From assembly GCA_963726765.1 (NCBI GenBank), contig CAVSDH010000010.1, forward strand, positions 248,001 to 312,000: 64,000 nucleotides of DNA, written 5' to 3'. The stretch's first letter is position 1, and each line of letters opens with the position of its first letter. The notes below the pieces were generated by a model. The model did no database searches, was not told the origin of the DNA, and saw only the letters and a list, made by a program, of their open reading frames with translations. The DNA is from CAIWHR01 sp963726765 (GTDB lineage Bacteria > Pseudomonadota > Gammaproteobacteria > Burkholderiales > Casimicrobiaceae). Below are positions 27,238 through 36,148 of this stretch, in pieces. A program made the translations under genes and the position numbers.

Positions 27238-27406
27238 TCGATATCTCCGCGCCACGGCATCAGCGCGGCGTGCGTGGTCCTGAGGGTGGCAGGCGGCGCC
27301 CACGACAATCGACGCCGCCTCCGGCGGCAATCGAATCATCGGCGCAGATCCCGACATCGTAATGGAGATGCCGAGGCTTGTCCCGGACTCGCGCCGCAGG
27401 ACCCGG

Positions 27407-28399
27407 CTATTTGCGCCGCGCGCGCTTCGTCTGCCGCGCCCTGGCCTCGATGGCCTGGCACTCCGGACCCGAGAACTTTGCCTGCAGCGCATCGAGAAAA
27501 ACGCGCGTGCGCGCCGGCATCAGGCGCCGCCCCGGAAACACGGCCCATGCGGTCACCGTCGGCAGATCCCACTCATCGAGCACCGGAACCAGCTCGCCCG
27601 CGCGCACGTAGGGTTCGACGAAGTGATCGGAGAGCACGGCGATGCCGGCGCCGGCGCGCGCAAGACGCTGCAGCAGCTCCGGCGAATTCGCCACGGCGCG
27701 CACGGGAGGAACGCCCTCCCACTGCTGCAAGTCACGCGTGAGCACCCAGGAAACCGGGTCGCCCGTACGCGCGAGCAAGTGCAACGCGTCATGGTCCATC
27801 AGTGCTTCCGGCTCCGGCGGGACCCCGCGGCGTTCGAGATAACCGGGCGACGCGTAGAGCCCGTGCGAGAACACGGCGAGCTTTCGCGCGGAAAGCGATG
27901 CGTCGTCCGGCAGCTCGCCCATGCGCAGCGCGACGTCGAAATTTTCCCCGATCAGGTCGACGCGCCGGGGCGAGAGGTCCAGTTCCGGCGCGATCGAGGG
28001 GTACGCGTTCATGAACTCGGCCAGCAACGTCGCGAGTATGGAGTTGGCGAAATCGGACGGCATCGAGACCCGGAGCCGCCCGCTCGGCACGACTTGGCGA
28101 TGCTGGGCGAGCGACGTCGCCGCGTCGACCTCGATGGCGACATGGCGGGCATGGTCGAGGACGCTGTGGCCGAAGTCGGTCACCGTCAGCTTCCGGGTCG
28201 TCCGCAACAGCAAGCGCTCACCTAGCTGCCCCTCCAGCGCCGCCAGCCGGCGCGAGACCGTCGACTTGGGCAGGCCGAGCCGCAGCGCTGCCTTGCTGAA
28301 ACTTCCGTCGTCCACGACGTGGGCAAACAGCAGAAGGTCGTTCGGCTCGACGTTCATCGACCGAGTTATTTGTTCCGTTGCAGCAACAATCTTATCCAT
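27407..28399 (-). CDS. LysR family regulator divergent from azoR
   Basis: The LysR-type regulator is 330 residues from the ATG at 28399, or 316 if it starts at MNVEPNDLLLFAHVVDDG (28357), where most homologues begin. The winged helix-turn-helix is SFSKAALRLGLPKSTVSRRL followed by LEGQLGERLLLRTTRKLTV. A periplasmic-binding-like effector domain follows. The arrangement LysR / azoreductase / pirin is common in proteobacteria, where such regulators respond to quinones or other electrophiles. Control of the divergent azoR promoter is therefore likely. A basic tail (RARQTKRARRK) ends the protein. Confidence 0.92.
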   Translation of the reverse strand: MDKIVAATEQITRSMNVEPNDLLLFAHVVDDGSFSKAALRLGLPKSTVSRRLAALEGQLGERLLLRTTRKLTVTDFGHSVLDHARHVAIEVDAATSLAQHRQVVPSGRLRVSMPSDFANSILATLLAEFMNAYPSIAPELDLSPRRVDLIGENFDVALRMGELPDDASLSARKLAVFSHGLYASPGYLERRGVPPEPEALMDHDALHLLARTGDPVSWVLTRDLQQWEGVPPVRAVANSPELLQRLARAGAGIAVLSDHFVEPYVRAGELVPVLDEWDLPTVTAWAVFPGRRLMPARTRVFLDALQAKFSGPECQAIEARARQTKRARRK

Positions 28400-28436
28400 T
28401 TCTGCGTCTTATATGTGTCAGATGGAACAACTATAG
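28368..28436. promoter_or_regulatory. lysR/azoR divergent control region
   Basis: This is one of the few AT-rich spots in the area. The inverted repeat TTGTTCC (28368-28374) and GGAACAA (28423-28429) encloses the odd palindrome GTTGCAGCAAC. TATAGT a few bases after the second arm could be the -10 of azoR, with TTATAT 17 bases further up as a weak -35. The layout fits a LysR-type regulatory site. Confidence 0.4.
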
Positions 28437-28474
28437 TAGGTCCGGAACATCCGATCAACCCCGAGGAACCGGTC

Positions 28475-29078
28475 ATGAACATCCTGCAAGTCGAATTCGA
28501 GTGTGCGACGCGAAGGTTCGCAATCGACGCTGCTCGCCGACGCCATCGTCGACCGCCTCCGCGCGTCAAACCCGGGCGCGAAGGTGACAGTGCGCGATCT
28601 CGCCCGCACGCCCCATCCGGCGCTGGATGACGCGGCGCTGCAGGCGTTGTTCACGTCGGCAGACAAGCAAACGCCGGAGCAGGCGGCGCGCGTGGCGCAG
28701 GACGACGTGCTCATCGCCGAGATCGGGGACGCCGACGTTGTCGTTCTTGGCGTCCCGATGTACAACTTCGGCGTACCCGCGCAACTCAAGAACTGGATAG
28801 ACGCGGTGACCCGTGCCAAGGTGACGTTCCGCTACACGGCGAGCGGACCGGAAGGGTTGCTGAAAGGAAAGAAGATCTACGTGGTGCTCACGCGCGGGGG
28901 CAGGTATCGCAACACCCCGGCCGACACACAGGTTCCCTACCTCAGGATCGCGCTCGGCTTCATCGGTCTCACCGACGTGGAGTTCGTGTACGCCGAGGGC
29001 CTGGCGATGGGCGCCGAAGCGGCGAACGAGGCGATTGCCGAGGCACGGCGGCAGATCGACGAGGCGCTGGCCGCTTGA
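28475..29078 (+). CDS. azoR: FMN-dependent NADH-azoreductase (frameshifted)
   Basis: About 200 residues after repair, a flavodoxin-fold quinone/azo reductase. The start MNILQVE has a GAGGA site. After removal of one T at 28496-28497 the sequence becomes ESSVRREGSQSTLLADAI, the standard phosphate-binding loop. GVPMYNFGVPAQLKNWIDAV is the family signature, TFRYTASGPEGLLKGKK follows, and VYVVLTRGG-like IYVVLTRGGRY holds the isoalloxazine loop. It reduces quinones and azo compounds with two electrons using NADH. It is followed by pirin after 72 bases and divergent from lysR. Confidence 0.88.
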
Positions 29079-29150
29079 TCGCGGCGACGACGGCCCCATC
29101 TCAATCCGTCACCCCGCAACAGGGAACCGGGCGCAAACAAGGAGAAGACG

Positions 29151-30035
29151 ATGACGACGAAGACCCTCGAACTCCAACGCGAAACCGTGGCGCGGGCGCG
29201 CGACGTCGAGCGACTGGTTGCAGGCGAGGCAACGTCCGACGGCGCGGGCGTGAAGCTTACCCGCGTGCTGACGCAGTCGCTGCAGCGGCGGCTCGACCCG
29301 TTCCTGATGCTGGATGCGTTCGGCACCGACAACCCGCAGGACTACATCGGCGGGTTCCCTGATCATCCGCACCGCGGCTTCGAGACCGTGACCTACATGA
29401 TCGCCGGGCGGATGCGCCATCGCGACAGCGCCGGTCATGAGGGTCTGCTGCAGAACGGCGGCGTGCAGTGGATGACCGCCGGAAAGGGCGTGATCCATTC
29501 CGAGCTTCCCGAGCAGGAAGACGGCCGAATGGAAGGCTTCCAGCTTTGGCTCAACCTGCCTGCGAAGGACAAGCTCCGCGCGCCCTGGTACCGCGACATC
29601 CAGGGTCACGACATTCCGGAATTCGCGACGTCGGAAGGCGTGAAGGTGCGCGCGATCGCCGGCGCAAGTCACGGCGTCGACGGCGCCATGCAACGCGAGA
29701 TTACGGAGCCTCTGTACCTCGATCTCGAGCTGCCGGCGGGCTCGTCGTTCGAGCAGTCGCTGCCGGCGGGACACAACGCGTTCGTGTATGTCTATCGCGG
29801 CGGCGTCGACATCGGCGCGACGCACGTTCCGTCGCAACGGATGGCGATTCTCGGCAACGGACCGGACCGTGACGGCGTGGTCATCAAGGCGCAGCGTCCG
29901 TCGCGCGCGTTGCTGATCGCGGGCCGGCCGCTCGGCGAGCCGATTGCGCAGTACGGCCCGTTCGTGATGAACACGCACAACGAGATCGTCGAGGCCGTGC
30001 AGGACTATCAGGCCGGGAAATTCGGCGCGGCCTGA
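29151..30035 (+). CDS. pirin family protein
   Basis: The 294-residue protein has two cupin-fold domains of the pirin family. Metal-binding histidines lie in GGFPDHPHRGFETVTYM and GKGVIHSELPEQ, with Glu in EQEDGRMEGFQLWLNLP. Some bacterial pirins oxidise flavonols (quercetin 2,3-dioxygenase activity), others act as redox-sensitive regulators; sequence does not decide. An AAGGAG site precedes the ATG. It forms a likely operon with azoR and ends before a strong terminator. Confidence 0.92.
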   Translation: MTTKTLELQRETVARARDVERLVAGEATSDGAGVKLTRVLTQSLQRRLDPFLMLDAFGTDNPQDYIGGFPDHPHRGFETVTYMIAGRMRHRDSAGHEGLLQNGGVQWMTAGKGVIHSELPEQEDGRMEGFQLWLNLPAKDKLRAPWYRDIQGHDIPEFATSEGVKVRAIAGASHGVDGAMQREITEPLYLDLELPAGSSFEQSLPAGHNAFVYVYRGGVDIGATHVPSQRMAILGNGPDRDGVVIKAQRPSRALLIAGRPLGEPIAQYGPFVMNTHNEIVEAVQDYQAGKFGAA

Positions 30036-30055
30036 GTTTCCGTCAGCGGTACCCG

Positions 30056-30108
30056 GGGGCCGGAATTCGCTTCCCGCGACGGCGGGCCGCGAGCTCCGGC
30101 CCCTTTTT
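30056..30108 (+). terminator. rho-independent terminator after pirin
   Basis: A perfect 9-bp stem, GGGGCCGGA (30056-30064) and TCCGGCCCC (30095-30103), is followed at once by five T. The 30-base loop can form its own small hairpin. It ends the azoR-pirin transcript and may also slow read-through from the convergent aldehyde dehydrogenase. Confidence 0.75.
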
Positions 30109-30146
30109 CTTTGTCCGGGTGCGGTCGAGCGCCCGTCACGCGTGCG

Positions 30147-31586
30147 TCACGACGCGATGTACGTCGTCTTCACGGTCGTGTAGAACTCCGCCGCATAACG
30201 GCCCTGCTCGCGCGGCCCGTAGCTCGAGCCTTTGCGGCCGCCGAACGGCACGTGGTAGTCGACGCCGGCCGTGGGCACGTTGACCATCACCATGCCCGCC
30301 TGCGAGTTGCGCTTGAAGTGCGACGCGTGCTTCAGCGACGTCGTCACGATGCCCGCCGACAGGCCGAACTCGGTGTCGTTGGCCATGGCGAGCGCCTCGT
30401 CGTAGCCCTTGGCGCGAATCACGCACGCGATCGGCCCGAAGATCTCCTCGCGCGCGATGCGCATCGAATTCGTGGCTTCGGTGAACAGCGCGGGCGCGAG
30501 ATAATAGCCGTCCTTGTCCCGCCGCAACCGTTCGCCGCCGGCCGCGAGTTTCGCGCTTTCCTTGCGCCCGACCTCGAGATACGCCAGGTCCTGATCGAGC
30601 TGGCTCTGGTCGACGACCGGCCCGATGTCCGTGCCCGCCGCCAGCGCATCGTCGACCTTGAGGCCCGCCAGCTTTTCGGCGACGGCCGCGACAAAGCGGT
30701 CGTGGATGCCCTCGGTGACGATCAGGCGCGAGGACGCCGTGCAGCGCTGCCCCGTCGAATAGTACGAACCCTGGACGGCGACGTTGACGGCGGTGGACAG
30801 GTCGGCATCGTCCAGCACGACCAGCGGATTCTTGCCGCCCATTTCGAGCTGCACCTTCGCCATTCGCGCGACGGCCTTCGCGGCAATCGCGCGGCCGGTC
30901 GAGACCGATCCCGTGAAGCTGATGGCGTTGACGTCCGGATGGGTGACCAGCGTCTCGCCGACCACCGATCCGCGGCCCATGACGAGATTGAACACGCCCG
31001 CCGGCACGCCCGCGCGCACGAGGATGTCGGCAAGCGCCCAGGCGCTCCCCGGGACGAGGTCGGCCGGCTTGAACACGACGCAGTTGCCGTAGGCGAGCGC
31101 GGGCGCGATCTTCCACGCGGGAATCGCGATCGGAAAATTCCACGGCGTGATGAGGCCGATGACGCCGACGGGCTCCCGCGTGACTTCGACGTCGACGCCC
31201 GGCCGCACTGAAGGCACGCGCTCGCCGACCAGGCGCAGCACCTCGCCCGCGAAGAACTTGAAGATCTGACCTGCGCGCATCGTTTCGCCGATGCCCTCGG
31301 GAAGCGTCTTGCCTTCCTCGCGCGAAAGCAGGCGCCCCAGCTCGTCCTTGCGCGCGAGGATCTCGGTGCCGGCGCGATCGAGGATGTTCGACCGCTCCTG
31401 GATCGACCCCGAGGCCCACGCGGGGAACGCCGCCTTTGCCGCGGCGATCGCGGTTCGGACCTGCGCGGCGTCGGCCTGCGCATATTCGCCGATGACGTCG
31501 CTCACATCGGACGGATTGCGGTTGACGGTGACGGACGGACCGGCGGTCCATGCGCCGGCGATGTAGTTCTGCAATGGGGTGGCCAT
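30147..31586 (-). CDS. NAD(P)-dependent aldehyde dehydrogenase
   Basis: The 479-residue protein is a classical non-acylating aldehyde dehydrogenase. PWNFPIAIPAWKIAPALAYG is the cofactor-binding stretch, GSVSTGRAIAAKAV the glycine turn, LEMGGKNPLVVLDDADL the general-base glutamate and GQRCTASSRLIV the catalytic cysteine. Overall it looks closest to alpha-ketoglutaric semialdehyde dehydrogenases of sugar-acid pathways, though semialdehyde specificity cannot be proven here. The start is the ATG at 31586 (MATPLQNYIAGAW). It is divergent from the sortase target gene across 258 bases. Confidence 0.9.
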   Translation of the reverse strand: MATPLQNYIAGAWTAGPSVTVNRNPSDVSDVIGEYAQADAAQVRTAIAAAKAAFPAWASGSIQERSNILDRAGTEILARKDELGRLLSREEGKTLPEGIGETMRAGQIFKFFAGEVLRLVGERVPSVRPGVDVEVTREPVGVIGLITPWNFPIAIPAWKIAPALAYGNCVVFKPADLVPGSAWALADILVRAGVPAGVFNLVMGRGSVVGETLVTHPDVNAISFTGSVSTGRAIAAKAVARMAKVQLEMGGKNPLVVLDDADLSTAVNVAVQGSYYSTGQRCTASSRLIVTEGIHDRFVAAVAEKLAGLKVDDALAAGTDIGPVVDQSQLDQDLAYLEVGRKESAKLAAGGERLRRDKDGYYLAPALFTEATNSMRIAREEIFGPIACVIRAKGYDEALAMANDTEFGLSAGIVTTSLKHASHFKRNSQAGMVMVNVPTAGVDYHVPFGGRKGSSYGPREQGRYAAEFYTTVKTTYIAS

Positions 31587-31760
31587 CGGAATTCGCTTTG
31601 CACGCGGGAAAATCCCGATTGTAGTCGCCCGCACAGGTCGCGAGCCCGATCGATGCCCGGCGGTCCGAAGCCGGGACCCACCCGTTGTCCGTCGGGCGCC
31701 ATTTTTCTGCCACGATTTTTCGTCGCTCCGCCCGCTTTCGCGCCCGGCGCCGCCGCTTCC

Positions 31761-31788
31761 GGGGCCTTCAATGCAGCGTGAAGGCCCC
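31761..31788 (+). promoter_or_regulatory. strong hairpin in the leader of the sortase-target gene
   Basis: A perfect 10-bp stem, GGGGCCTTCA with TGAAGGCCCC, closes an 8-base loop. It ends 56 bases before the VIT/VWA gene start. No T run follows, so it is not an ordinary terminator. It may be an operator for the response regulator or an RNA element that affects translation or mRNA stability. Confidence 0.5.
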
Positions 31789-31844
31789 GAGCGACGCAAC
31801 CCGCCTTCACCTACGGATCGACAACCTTCGAGAGGGACAGCGAC

Positions 31845-33986
31845 ATGAACACCGGCCGGAACGCGCACGCGAGCGCCGCCCACCCACTGCGCGGGCATGT
31901 CTACCGCGACTTTGCCCGGCTGGCGGCCGAGGCCCTCGCGGCCGGTCTCGTCGTGAGCCTCGCGCTGGCGCTCGCGATCTTCATCGTGTCCACGCAGGCA
32001 CAGGCGGCCGACACGGGCGCCGTCCCCGGACAGGGAACGCTGATGCTGAAAAGCGCGTCAGGCGACGCGCCCGTCGCCGCGCCACTCCTCTTCACCGACG
32101 TCGACATCGCCGTCAGCGGCATGACCGCGCGCGCCACGGTGACGCAGCGCTTCGCGAATCCGACGGCCGTGTGGCAGGAGGGTGTCTACGTCTTCCCGCT
32201 GCCCGAGAAGGCAGCGGTCGATCACCTCGAAATGATGATCGGTCAGCGCCGGATCGAAGGCCAGGTCCGCGAGCGCGGCGAGGCACGCGCAACCTACGAG
32301 CAGGCGAAGACCGACGGGCGCAAGGCCACGCTGGTCGAGCAGGAGCGTCCAAACGTCTTCACGACGAACGTCGCGCACATTGGACCGGGCGAGGAAATCA
32401 CCGTCACGATCGAATACCAGGAAACGCTGCGTTACGACGCGGGGGTCTTCCGCCTTCGCTTCCCGATGGTCGTCGCGCCGCGCTACGTTCCGGGCGCGTT
32501 TGCCGTCGACGGCGAGCCGGGCACCGGATGGGGGATGAACACGGATCAGGTTCCCGACGCCGAGCGCATCACGCCGCCGGTCGTGCACCCGGCCGACGGC
32601 TTCGTGAATCCGGTGACGATCAACATCGAGCTCAACCCCGGCTTCGCGCTGTCGAGGATCGACAGTCCCTATCACCGGATCGACGTCAGCGAAGCGGCCG
32701 ATCATCGGTACGCGATCAGACTCTCGAACGGATCGGTCCCCGCAAACCGCGACTTCGAGCTCGTCTGGGCTCCCGACGTCGCAGCCGTGCCGGGCGCCGC
32801 CGTCTTCACCGAGCGCATCGACGGCAAGACCTACGCGCTCGCGATGATCGTGCCGCCGGCGCCCGTTGCAGGTCGCGGCGCGCCGCGAAGCCCGCGCGAG
32901 GCCGTCTTCATCGTCGACACGTCGGGGTCGATGGAAGGCACGTCGATCACGCAGGCAAAACAGGCGCTGCAGATGGCGCTCGACCGGTTGCAGCCCGGCG
33001 ACCGCTTCAACGTGATCGAATTCAATTCGGCGACGAAGGCGCTGTTCGCCGCCCCCATGCCGGTCGACTCGGCGACGCTCGTGAAGGCCAAGACCTTCGT
33101 CTCCGGACTGCGCGCGCGAGGCGGCACCGAGATGAAGCCCGCACTCGAAGCCGCGCTGACGCGAGACCCCGCGCCCGACTTCGTGCGGCAGGTCGTGTTC
33201 CTGACCGACGGCGCGGTCGGCAACGAAGGCGAGCTCGTCGCATTGATCCGTGCGCGTCTCGCCGATCGTCGGCTGTTCACGATCGGCATCGGGTCGGCGC
33301 CCAACTCGTTCTTCCTCACCAAGGCCGCGCAGTACGGTCGAGGAACCTTCACCTACATCGGCGACGTCCGCGAAGTCGCGGAAAAGATGGGCGCGCTGTT
33401 CACCAAGCTCGAGAGCCCGGTGCTGACCGACATCGCGATCTCCTGGCCCGGCAAGGCCGAGGTGTGGCCGCACGAACCCGGTGACCTCTACGCCGGCGAG
33501 CCGATCGTCGTCGTCGCGCAAACCGATGCGCTCGAAGGCGACGTGGCGATCACCGGAAGGCGGGCCGGCGCGCCGTGGAGTGCCCGCGTGCCGCTGTCCG
33601 CAAGCGCCGGCGAACCGGGCATCGGCGTGCTGTGGGCGCGCGCGAAGATCGAGGCGCTGACCGATGCGCTGAAGGGCGGCGAGTCGGAAGCGGAGGTACG
33701 CAAGTCCATCATCGAAATCGCGCTTGCACACCATCTCGTCAGCAAGTACACGAGCCTGGTCGCGGTCGATGTCACGCCCACCGTGCCGCCGGGAACGACG
33801 AGCACGACGACCGCATTGCCGGTGAACCTGCCGGAAGGTGCGTCCTACGAAGCCATCTTCGGCGGCGCCCAGACGGCGACGCCGGCGGCTCTGCATCTGC
33901 TCTCGGGCCTCATCGCACTGCTGCTCGCTGTCATCGCGTGGTCATCGGGGGATCGTAGGCTGCCCCGATACGCGAAAGGAGATTGA
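31845..33986 (+). CDS. VIT/VWA surface protein, dedicated sortase target
   Basis: The 713-residue protein matches the conserved target of the proteobacterial dedicated sortase. A long signal/anchor helix lies at about residues 30-50. A VIT (inter-alpha-trypsin) domain follows, with AVWQEGVYVFPLPEKAAVD and GRKATLVEQERPNVFTTNVA. A VWA domain has MIDAS motif VFIVDTSGSMEG, GTEMKPALEAAL and VVFLTDGAVGNEGE. The C terminus has a helix at 683-699 and basic residues after it (DRRLPRYAKGD). The expected LPxTG-like signal before the helix reads GAQTATPAA (674-682), so its Leu-Pro is missing. AGAGGGA precedes the ATG. The sortase gene starts four bases after the stop. Confidence 0.9.
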   Translation: MNTGRNAHASAAHPLRGHVYRDFARLAAEALAAGLVVSLALALAIFIVSTQAQAADTGAVPGQGTLMLKSASGDAPVAAPLLFTDVDIAVSGMTARATVTQRFANPTAVWQEGVYVFPLPEKAAVDHLEMMIGQRRIEGQVRERGEARATYEQAKTDGRKATLVEQERPNVFTTNVAHIGPGEEITVTIEYQETLRYDAGVFRLRFPMVVAPRYVPGAFAVDGEPGTGWGMNTDQVPDAERITPPVVHPADGFVNPVTINIELNPGFALSRIDSPYHRIDVSEAADHRYAIRLSNGSVPANRDFELVWAPDVAAVPGAAVFTERIDGKTYALAMIVPPAPVAGRGAPRSPREAVFIVDTSGSMEGTSITQAKQALQMALDRLQPGDRFNVIEFNSATKALFAAPMPVDSATLVKAKTFVSGLRARGGTEMKPALEAALTRDPAPDFVRQVVFLTDGAVGNEGELVALIRARLADRRLFTIGIGSAPNSFFLTKAAQYGRGTFTYIGDVREVAEKMGALFTKLESPVLTDIAISWPGKAEVWPHEPGDLYAGEPIVVVAQTDALEGDVAITGRRAGAPWSARVPLSASAGEPGIGVLWARAKIEALTDALKGGESEAEVRKSIIEIALAHHLVSKYTSLVAVDVTPTVPPGTTSTTTALPVNLPEGASYEAIFGGAQTATPAALHLLSGLIALLLAVIAWSSGDRRLPRYAKGD

Positions 33987-33990
33987 CATG

Positions 33991-34725
33991 CAGACCACCG
34001 CCGACCGGGGAGGACCTTTCGGTCATCTGGGCACCGCTCGCGAAGTGCCACGAAACTGGATGCGCGCGTCGCCGCCGGGCATCGCGCTCCGCTTCCGGAA
34101 GGCCGAGTCTTCCCCCGTCGGCGGTGCCGCGTCACGGACCCTCCGCCGCCGCGCGGCGCTGAAACGGGCCGCGGTCGCGTGCCTGATCCTGGGCCTCGCA
34201 CTCACCGGCAATGCGCTCGCCATTCACGCGAAGGCGCTGGCCGCGCAAGTTCTGCTCCATCGCGCCTGGGTCGCCACTCAGGCAACCGGCGTCCCCGCCA
34301 AGCCGTGGCCCTGGGCGGACACGACGCCCGTTGCGCGACTGTTCGCGCCAGCTCACGACGTCGACCTCCTCGTGCTCGGCGGCGCGACGGGACGCACGCT
34401 GGCCTTCGGTCCCGGGCACCACGACGGTTCGGCCATGCCCGGACAACCCGGCAACGTAGTGCTTTCCGCCCATCGCGATACGCACTTCCGGTTCCTGCGC
34501 GAACTGGCGGTCGGCGATTCGCTGATCGTCGAGCTGCCCGCGGGGCAGCGCTTTCGCTACCTGGTCCGTGAATCGCGCGTCGCCGACCGGCACGATCTGC
34601 GATTGCCGCGGCTGCCCGCGGAACCGACCCTTACGCTGGTCACCTGCTACCCGTTCGACGCGGTGGAGACGGGCGGCCCGCTGCGCTACGTCGTCGTCGC
34701 AACCGCGGAGACCGACACGCTCTGA
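33991..34725 (+). CDS. class GN sortase
   Basis: The 244-residue protein has the sortase barrel. The catalytic histidine is in NVVLSAHRDTHFRFLREL (near 161), the cysteine in TLTLVTCYPFDAVETGGPL (near 219) and the arginine shortly after in LRYVVVA. TLTLVTCYPFDA is typical of class GN, the proteobacterial dedicated sortase. A membrane helix lies around 60-80, preceded by an unusually long N terminus of about 55 residues; an internal ATG at residue 25 is an alternative start. AAGGAG lies within the end of the upstream gene, so the pair is coupled. The enzyme would cleave the VWA protein near its C-terminal helix in the periplasm. Confidence 0.92.
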   Translation, partial: QTTADRGGPFGHLGTAREVPRNWMRASPPGIALRFRKAESSPVGGAASRTLRRRAALKRAAVACLILGLALTGNALAIHAKALAAQVLLHRAWVATQATGVPAKPWPWADTTPVARLFAPAHDVDLLVLGGATGRTLAFGPGHHDGSAMPGQPGNVVLSAHRDTHFRFLRELAVGDSLIVELPAGQRFRYLVRESRVADRHDLRLPRLPAEPTLTLVTCYPFDAVETGGPLRYVVVATAETDTL

Positions 34726-34794
34726 CGCAGCGTCCGCTGTCGCGCTGCCGGAGGCGGCGCTATGATCCCGGACTCACGTGCATCGGAGGCACCG

Positions 34795-35287
34795 ATGAAA
34801 CTCGCGGGATCCTGTCACTGCGGCGCCGTCAAGTTCACCGTCGATTCGCATACGCCCTACCCGTTCATGCGCTGCTACTGCTCCATCTGCCGCAAGACAG
34901 CCGGGGGCGGCGGCTACGCGATCAATATCATGGGCGACGCCCCGTCGCTGCGCGTGCGCGGCGCGAAGAACGTGCGTGTCTACCGCGCGCGCGTTCGCGA
35001 ACAGCCCGACGCGCGTCCCAGGCTTTCGACGGCGAGGCGGCACTTCTGCGCCAGAGTGCGGAAGCGCGCTGTGGGCTTACGATCCGCAATGGCCCGAGTG
35101 GGTGTACCCGTTTGCCTCGGCTATCGACACGCCGCTGCCGAAGCCGCCCGAGGAGGTGGAGCTGATGCTGGATTTCGCGGCGCCGTGGGCCGACATTCCG
35201 GGCGGAAAGGCGCACACGCATTTCCGCAGGTACCCTGAAGAGAGCATCGCCGATTGGCACAAGACGCGCGGGCTCGACGTCCCGTGA
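34795..35287 (+). CDS. GFA (glutathione-dependent formaldehyde-activating) family protein (frameshifted)
   Basis: About 163 residues after repair, a zinc-binding GFA/CENP-V-fold protein. Zinc ligands are in GSCHCGAVKFTV, RCYCSICRKTAGGG and, past the frameshift, FCARCGSALWAYDPQW. Frames join if one G near 35056 is removed. The family name derives from S-hydroxymethylglutathione synthase, but most bacterial members have unknown roles. The start is MKLAGSCHCG. It stands between the sortase gene and a convergent hydratase gene and is probably an independent unit. Confidence 0.85.
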
Positions 35288-35323
35288 CCGCGCGGGGCGC
35301 CTTCTCGCCGGTCTACGGCCGGA

Positions 35324-36148
35324 CTACGTGAACTGGACCGTCACGCCGCCGATGCCGAGCGTGCCGTAGTCGCTCGCCCAGGTTTCTCCTGCGACGATCG
35401 GCCACGCGTCCGTGATGGTGCCGGTGGTGACGACCTCGCCGGCCGCAAGCGGTTGGAATTGCGGCTGCCCGGTGAGGACCCGGGCGAGGTGGGCTAAGGC
35501 CAGCGCAGGACCGCCAAGCACGTTTGCGCCCACCCCGCGGTCGACGATCTTGCGCCCGTTCCGCAGCGTCAGCGCGAATGTCGGCAATCCCGCGGCCAGC
35601 GCGCCCCGGTTGCGGTCGGTGATCGGGATCGGCGTGCCGACGACCAGCGCGCCGTGGAGCCCGAAGGCCGCCGTGCAGTCGGGCGCCGTGAACTTCCAGT
35701 CCGGGAAATGGGATTGAACGATCTCGAAGCCCGGCGCGATCCATTCCACGCATCGGAGTATCGCCAGCGGATCGTTGGTCGGCGGTACCGCGCTGCGGAG
35801 ACGGAACACGACCTCGGGCTCGATGCGCGGCTGCACGAAGGGCTTGAGATCGACCGTCGCCCGCCCGCCCTTCGCGTACTGCGTCGAATGCGTCCAGATG
35901 TGCGCCCACATGGGCTGGTGCACGCCGTAGCGCGACCAGATCGTGGTGTTCGTGAAACCGATCTTGCGCCCGACCTTCTGCCAGCCCTGCGAGATCTGGC
36001 GGCGATTCTCGATCTCGCGCAGCACTTCGTAGGCCGCCGGGACGTCGAACGACGGATCCGCCTGCGTGATCGGTGCGATCTGCGTCGCGGTGTCGTAGGC
36101 GGCGATCAGGCGCGTCGCGATCGCGGCGATGTCGTAGCTGGTGCTCAT
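35324..36148 (-). CDS. 2-keto-4-pentenoate hydratase family protein (second copy)
   Basis: The 274-residue FAH-superfamily hydratase is related to but distinct from the one at 26479. GRKIGFTNTTIWSRYGVHQP and MWAHIWTHSTQYAKGG are typical of members acting on larger substrates. RIEPEVVFRLRSAVPP carries the metal glutamate, CVEWIAPGFEIVQSHFPDWK the second metal region, and EVVTTGTITDAWPIVAGE the C-terminal block. It may work on oxo-acids from aromatic or sugar-acid breakdown; no ring-cleavage dioxygenase is adjacent. The ATG overlaps the stop of the preceding small membrane protein gene (ATGA). Confidence 0.85.
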   Translation of the reverse strand: MSTSYDIAAIATRLIAAYDTATQIAPITQADPSFDVPAAYEVLREIENRRQISQGWQKVGRKIGFTNTTIWSRYGVHQPMWAHIWTHSTQYAKGGRATVDLKPFVQPRIEPEVVFRLRSAVPPTNDPLAILRCVEWIAPGFEIVQSHFPDWKFTAPDCTAAFGLHGALVVGTPIPITDRNRGALAAGLPTFALTLRNGRKIVDRGVGANVLGGPALALAHLARVLTGQPQFQPLAAGEVVTTGTITDAWPIVAGETWASDYGTLGIGGVTVQFT

